DNA from: Frankiaceae bacterium
GTDB lineage: Bacteria; Actinomycetota; Actinomycetes; Mycobacteriales; SCTD01
DNA length: 64,000 bases
Direction of reading: 5' to 3'
Assembly (NCBI GenBank): GCA_016650445.1
Contig: JAENVS010000005.1
Coordinates: 1 to 64,000, forward strand
The notes under the pieces were generated by a model, which saw nothing but the letters and a program-made list of their open reading frames with translations, searched no databases and had not been told where the DNA came from. The position numbers were made by a program, and so were the translations under genes. How positions within the stretch are numbered: position 1 is the stretch's first letter; every line of letters starts with the position of its first letter. Of the stretch, positions 60,487 to 64,000 are shown piece by piece.

Positions 60487-61707
60487 GTGACGTCGCCACC
60501 TCTCGACCCCCCAGCCGTGAGCAACGACCCTGGCCAACCCCTTGCTGTCGTGATCGACCTCAGGCGTGATTCGGCCGAGGCAGCCCGACGGTCCGGCGAC
60601 GTTGCGCCGGTGGAGTTCGACGACATGGCCAAGCAGCGTGACGCTGCCGCGGTCGCGCGCGACGCCGCCGCCGAGGCCCGTGATGTCGCCGGCGTCGTCG
60701 ACTCCCAGCAGGTGGTCGCCGACCGCGTGCTGGCAGCCGGAGACCGCGCCGCGGCGGTGCTCGACCGCCATGAGGAGGCCACGATGCGCACGGCCGCGCT
60801 CGCTCGCGACACCGCCGCTGAGGCACGGGATCTGCTGTCAGCCGACGCGTCGAAGGCGCGGGGGAAGGCTGGGGAGCGCGTCGCGGCGGCCCTCGACCGG
60901 CACGCGGCAGCACTACGGGACGCGACCGAGTCGGCGATGGAGATCGCTGTCGAGGTGCGCTTGGCGACATGGACGGGAGTCGGTGACGAGAAGCGCGTCG
61001 CCAGTGACCGCGTGCTCGCGGCAGAGGATCGCGCGGCTGCGGCCTTGGATCGCCAGGGCGCCGTTGTGATGCGGGCTGCTGCCTTAGCCCGTGACGTCGC
61101 CGCCGAAGCGCGTGACGAGGCCTCCGCCGATGCCGACGCCCAGCAAGGTGCCGGTGAGCGCGTGCTTGCCGCAGAGGACCGGGCCGCGGCTGCACTCGAC
61201 CGCCAGGAGGCGGCGGTCGACCGCTTCACGGCGGCCGGCGAGCTGCAGCTCTCTTACCGCGACAACCTCACCGGCGCCCTGCTGCGGGACGCGGGCTGCG
61301 AGCAGCTGAGCCAGGCCACCGACCGCGCGCACCGCACCGGTGAGTCGCTCGTCTTCGCCTTCCTCGACGTCGACCACCTCAAGCTCCTCAACGACGCCGA
61401 GGGCCACGAGTCCGGCGACGTCCTGCTGCGGGTGGTCGGCACCGCGCTGCGTCGTGGCCTGCGCACCTACGACATCGTCGTGCGGTACGGCGGGGACGAG
61501 TTCGTGTGCGCGTTGCCGGGGTCAGGACTGCCGGAGGCGGAGAAGCGGTTCGGTCACGTGAAGCAGCTCGTGTCGGACGCGATGCCGCAGGCGACCGTCA
61601 GCTTCGGGCTCGCGGAACTGCGGCCTACCGAAGGCCCGTTCCAAGCCGTTGCACGCGCCGACGCCGAGATGTACCGCCGTCGACGGATCGCCCGGGGTCA
61701 CGCGTAG
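60487..61707 (+). CDS. Diguanylate cyclase with long repetitive coiled-coil N-terminus
   Basis: The 406-residue cytoplasmic protein begins at GTG with GAGAGGG upstream. Residues 60-240 form an Ala/Arg/Asp helical region made of related blocks (ALARDxAAEARD...ADRVLAAxDRAAAALDRQ), probably coiled coil. A GGDEF domain follows (about 245-400), with RYGGDEF at 335-339 and an RxxD inhibitory site (RTYD) five residues before it. It should make cyclic di-GMP from two GTP and be feedback-inhibited. There is no membrane helix and no EAL domain. The helical region may serve for oligomerisation or as sensor. The gene is not part of a visible signalling operon. Confidence 0.9.
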   Translation: MTSPPLDPPAVSNDPGQPLAVVIDLRRDSAEAARRSGDVAPVEFDDMAKQRDAAAVARDAAAEARDVAGVVDSQQVVADRVLAAGDRAAAVLDRHEEATMRTAALARDTAAEARDLLSADASKARGKAGERVAAALDRHAAALRDATESAMEIAVEVRLATWTGVGDEKRVASDRVLAAEDRAAAALDRQGAVVMRAAALARDVAAEARDEASADADAQQGAGERVLAAEDRAAAALDRQEAAVDRFTAAGELQLSYRDNLTGALLRDAGCEQLSQATDRAHRTGESLVFAFLDVDHLKLLNDAEGHESGDVLLRVVGTALRRGLRTYDIVVRYGGDEFVCALPGSGLPEAEKRFGHVKQLVSDAMPQATVSFGLAELRPTEGPFQAVARADAEMYRRRRIARGHA

Positions 61708-61726
61708 CCGGTCGTATCGTCAGGGT

Positions 61727-63469
61727 GTGGCGCAGCTTCGGATCGGACTCGCGCAGGTCGACTCGACCGTCGGGGACCTGCCGGGCAATGCCGACGTCGT
61801 CAGCACCTGGACCGCAACGGCCGTCGAGCAGGGCTGCCACCTCGTCGCGTTCCCGGAGATGATGCTCACCGGCTACCCGCCGGAGGACCTCGTCCTGCGC
61901 TCCTCGTTCGTGACAGCGAGCCTTCGCGCGCTCGACGACCTGGCAGTCCGACTCGCCGACGAGGGTGCCGGTGACACGGCTGTCGTCGTGGGCTACTGCG
62001 ACCGGTCCGAGGATGCGGTGCCGGCCCTGGGCCGACCCGCGGGCCAGCCGCAGAACGCGGTGGCGCTGCTGCACGGCGGCCGGGTGGTCGCGCGCTACGC
62101 CAAGCACCACCTGCCGAACTACGGCGTCTTCGACGAGTTCCGCTACTTCGTCCGCGGCGACCAGTTCCCGGTCGTGCGCCTGCACGGGGTCGACGTCGCC
62201 CTCGTCATCTGCGAGGACCTGTGGCAGGAGGGCGGACCCATCGCGGTGGCGCGCGCGGCAGGCGTCGGCCTCATCGTCTGCGTCAACGGCTCTCCCTACG
62301 AACGCGGCAAGGACGACGTGCGCGGTGAGCTCGTCTGCCGCCGGGCGCGCCAAGCCGGCGCCGCCCTCGCCTACGTCAACATGGTCGGCGGCCAGGACGA
62401 GCTGATCTTCGACGGAGACTCGCTCGTCGCCGACGCCTACGGCGAGATCGCCGCCCGCGCCCGCGTGTGGGAAGAGCAGCTGCTCGTTACCGACCTCGAC
62501 CTCGCGACGGCTGCCAGCACCAGCGCCGGACCGGTTGATGCCGCCGACGGCACGTCGATGACGATCGAGCGGGTGATGGTGAGCGACGAACCCCTCCCGT
62601 CGTACGCGCCTCTCGTCCCGGTGGTCGCTGAGCGACTGGCGGACGAGGCCGAGGTGTGGGCCGGCCTCGTCACCGGCACGCGCGACTACGTGCGCAAGAC
62701 CGGTTTCCGCTCCGTGGTCGTCGCGCTGTCCGGCGGCATCGACTCGGCGGTGACGGCGACGATCGCCGCAGATGCGCTCGGACCGGACAACGTCTACGCC
62801 GTCGGCATGCCGAGCGTCTGGAGCAGCGACCACTCGGTGCGCGATGCCGAGGAGCTGGCGCGGCGGCAGGGCATCAACTGGTCGGTCTTCCCGATCTCCG
62901 ACGCCGTGGACGGCTGGAAGCCGCTGGAGCTCACCGGTCTGGCGGCGGAGAACCTGCAGGCGCGGATCCGTGGTGTGACCGTGATGGCACTCGCCAACGA
63001 GCACGGGCACCTGGTACTCACGGCGGGCAACAAGAGCGAGCTGGCGACCGGTTACTCGACCCTGTACGGCGCCGACACGACGGGCGCCTACGCACCGCTG
63101 AAGGACGTCTTCAAGACGATGGTCTGGCGGCTCGCGCGGTGGCGCAACACCGTCAGCGACGTCATCCCGCAACACAGCATCGACAAGCCCCCGTCCGCCG
63201 AGCTCGCTCCCGGCCAGCTCGACAGCGACAGCCTCCCGCCGTACGACGTCCTCGACGCGCTGCTGGAGGACTACGTCGAGCGCGACCAGGGTCGAGCCCA
63301 GCTGATCGCGCGTGGCCACGACCCCGACCTCGCCGACCGCGTCCTTCGGCTGGTCGACAAGGCGGAGTACAAGCGCCGGCAGTACCCCCCGGGCCCGAAG
63401 ATCACGTCACGCGCGTTCGGGCGCGACTGGCGACTGCCGATCTCCTCTCGTTGGCGCGAGCCGACGTAG
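61727..63469 (+). CDS. nadE: Glutamine-dependent NAD+ synthetase
   Basis: The 580-residue enzyme converts nicotinate adenine dinucleotide to NAD+ with ammonia from glutamine. The N-terminal nitrilase-type glutaminase has E44 (FPEMMLTGYP), K126 (YAKHHLPNYG) and C162 (VICEDLWQEGG). The C-terminal synthetase has the P-loop VVALSGGIDSAVTA and LVLTAGNKSELATGYSTLYGD-like segment. The start is GTG with TATCGT six bases upstream, a leaderless arrangement. nadA lies 38 kb away on the same strand; the pathway is not clustered. Confidence 0.95.
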   Translation: MAQLRIGLAQVDSTVGDLPGNADVVSTWTATAVEQGCHLVAFPEMMLTGYPPEDLVLRSSFVTASLRALDDLAVRLADEGAGDTAVVVGYCDRSEDAVPALGRPAGQPQNAVALLHGGRVVARYAKHHLPNYGVFDEFRYFVRGDQFPVVRLHGVDVALVICEDLWQEGGPIAVARAAGVGLIVCVNGSPYERGKDDVRGELVCRRARQAGAALAYVNMVGGQDELIFDGDSLVADAYGEIAARARVWEEQLLVTDLDLATAASTSAGPVDAADGTSMTIERVMVSDEPLPSYAPLVPVVAERLADEAEVWAGLVTGTRDYVRKTGFRSVVVALSGGIDSAVTATIAADALGPDNVYAVGMPSVWSSDHSVRDAEELARRQGINWSVFPISDAVDGWKPLELTGLAAENLQARIRGVTVMALANEHGHLVLTAGNKSELATGYSTLYGADTTGAYAPLKDVFKTMVWRLARWRNTVSDVIPQHSIDKPPSAELAPGQLDSDSLPPYDVLDALLEDYVERDQGRAQLIARGHDPDLADRVLRLVDKAEYKRRQYPPGPKITSRAFGRDWRLPISSRWREPT

Positions 63470-63478
63470 AGTCCAGCC

Positions 63479-64000
63479 ATGAAGCGGGTGCTCGTCCCAC
63501 TGTCGCTCCTGGCCCTGCTGAGCTGCGCGGCACCGTCGACGACGACGAAGGTCGCGCCGTACGCCGCCAGCGCCCCGCAGGTCGTCGCCGCGAACAAGGT
63601 GGTCCCGTGGGGACTCGCGTTCCTACCCGACGGCAGCGCACTGTTCACCGAGCGCGTCACCCGCAGCATCTGGGCCGTCGCCCCCGGGCACGCCGCCCGC
63701 CGGATCTACACCGTCAACGAGGCCAGGGCCAACGGCGAAGGCGGGCTACTCGGCATCGCGGTGGGGCCGACGTACTCCCGCGACGGGCGGGTCTACCTCT
63801 ACTACACGACCGGCACCGACAACCGGATCGCCTTCATCCGCAGGGGATCCGCGGCGCGGCCGACGCCGATCGTCACCGGCATCCCCGCCGCGGGCAACCA
63901 CAACGGCGGCCGCATCGTCTTCGGCCCCGACGGCTTCCTGTACGCCGGCACGGGCGACGCCGGCAACACGGCCAACGCGCAGAACGCCTCGAGCCTCGGT
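63479..64000 (+). CDS. Lipoprotein PQQ-type sugar dehydrogenase (GSDH family), 3' end outside window
   Basis: From ATG 63479, 174 codons are open to the window edge. The signal has LLALLSC16, a lipobox, so the protein is a membrane lipoprotein. The propeller begins with VVPWGLAFLPDGSALFTER, then GEGGLLGIAVGPTYSRDGRVYLYYT and GNHNGGRIVFGPDGFLYAGTGDAGN; these are typical of the soluble glucose/sorbosone dehydrogenase family that can bind PQQ. Whether the catalytic His is kept is suggested by HNGGRI. The -10 TAGAGT (63467-63472) overlaps the nadE stop and lies six bases before the ATG. Confidence 0.9.
   Translation, partial: MKRVLVPLSLLALLSCAAPSTTTKVAPYAASAPQVVAANKVVPWGLAFLPDGSALFTERVTRSIWAVAPGHAARRIYTVNEARANGEGGLLGIAVGPTYSRDGRVYLYYTTGTDNRIAFIRRGSAARPTPIVTGIPAAGNHNGGRIVFGPDGFLYAGTGDAGNTANAQNASSLG

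Noticed and set aside
61625-63319. Minus-strand frame of 564 codons opposite nadE
   Set aside because: nadE has all catalytic motifs on the plus strand; this frame is its shadow.

Overview
The window is high-GC DNA with actinobacterial features: many GTG starts, tightly packed genes, and an order of housekeeping genes that matches the Mycobacterium/Streptomyces block erpA - glycerate kinase - DUF3043 gene - cobT-like - gcvT - pepA - lpd - dlaT/sucB - TIGR01777 gene - lipB - lipA - DUF4191 gene - RDD gene - glnA - glnE - glnA2. I read it as a free-living member of the Actinomycetota. The genus cannot be fixed from the sequence alone.

Positions 1-20,800 form a cell-surface island. Its centre is a three-gene operon on the minus strand: an exosortase fused to an EpsI-like extracytoplasmic domain, a processive-type family 2 glycosyltransferase, and a GT-C-type membrane glycosyltransferase. 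Around it lie six secreted proteins: two S15/CocE-type serine hydrolases, two Asp-box propellers, one LVIVD propeller and one protein with no recognisable domain. All six end in the same tripartite signal, VPE-x5-L-[LM]-P-[LM], then a hydrophobic helix, then an Arg cluster. Two paralogous secreted GH5-like glycosidases and a small GT2 enzyme fill the gaps. This looks like a complete exosortase sorting system with its own substrates and glycosylation enzymes, and it is the most interesting part of the window.

Positions 20,800-43,900 are mostly core metabolism: Fe-S insertion (erpA), NAD synthesis (nadA), glycine cleavage (gcvT), leucyl aminopeptidase, dihydrolipoamide dehydrogenase and E2 acyltransferase, and lipoate synthesis (lipB, lipA). 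Small unknown genes, a probable lipoprotein/polysaccharide deacetylase/DUF4015 group, a Ser/Thr kinase and a two-part gene graveyard just after gcvT are mixed in.

Positions 43,900-60,300 hold a sedolisin-like protein that lacks key catalytic residues and is flanked by two paralogous 66-residue proteins. The nitrogen genes follow: glnA with a clear GlnR box, and the glnA2 - amidotransferase - glnE - hydrolase operon. Several intergenic hairpins and a repeat-rich LPxTG-like surface protein are also here.

Positions 60,300-64,000 carry a coiled-coil GGDEF protein, glutamine-dependent NAD synthetase and the start of a lipoprotein sugar dehydrogenase. At least 14 genes have a TANNNT -10 element only 5-8 nt before the start codon, so leaderless transcription is probably common. 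No tRNA, rRNA, CRISPR array, insertion sequence or prophage was seen.
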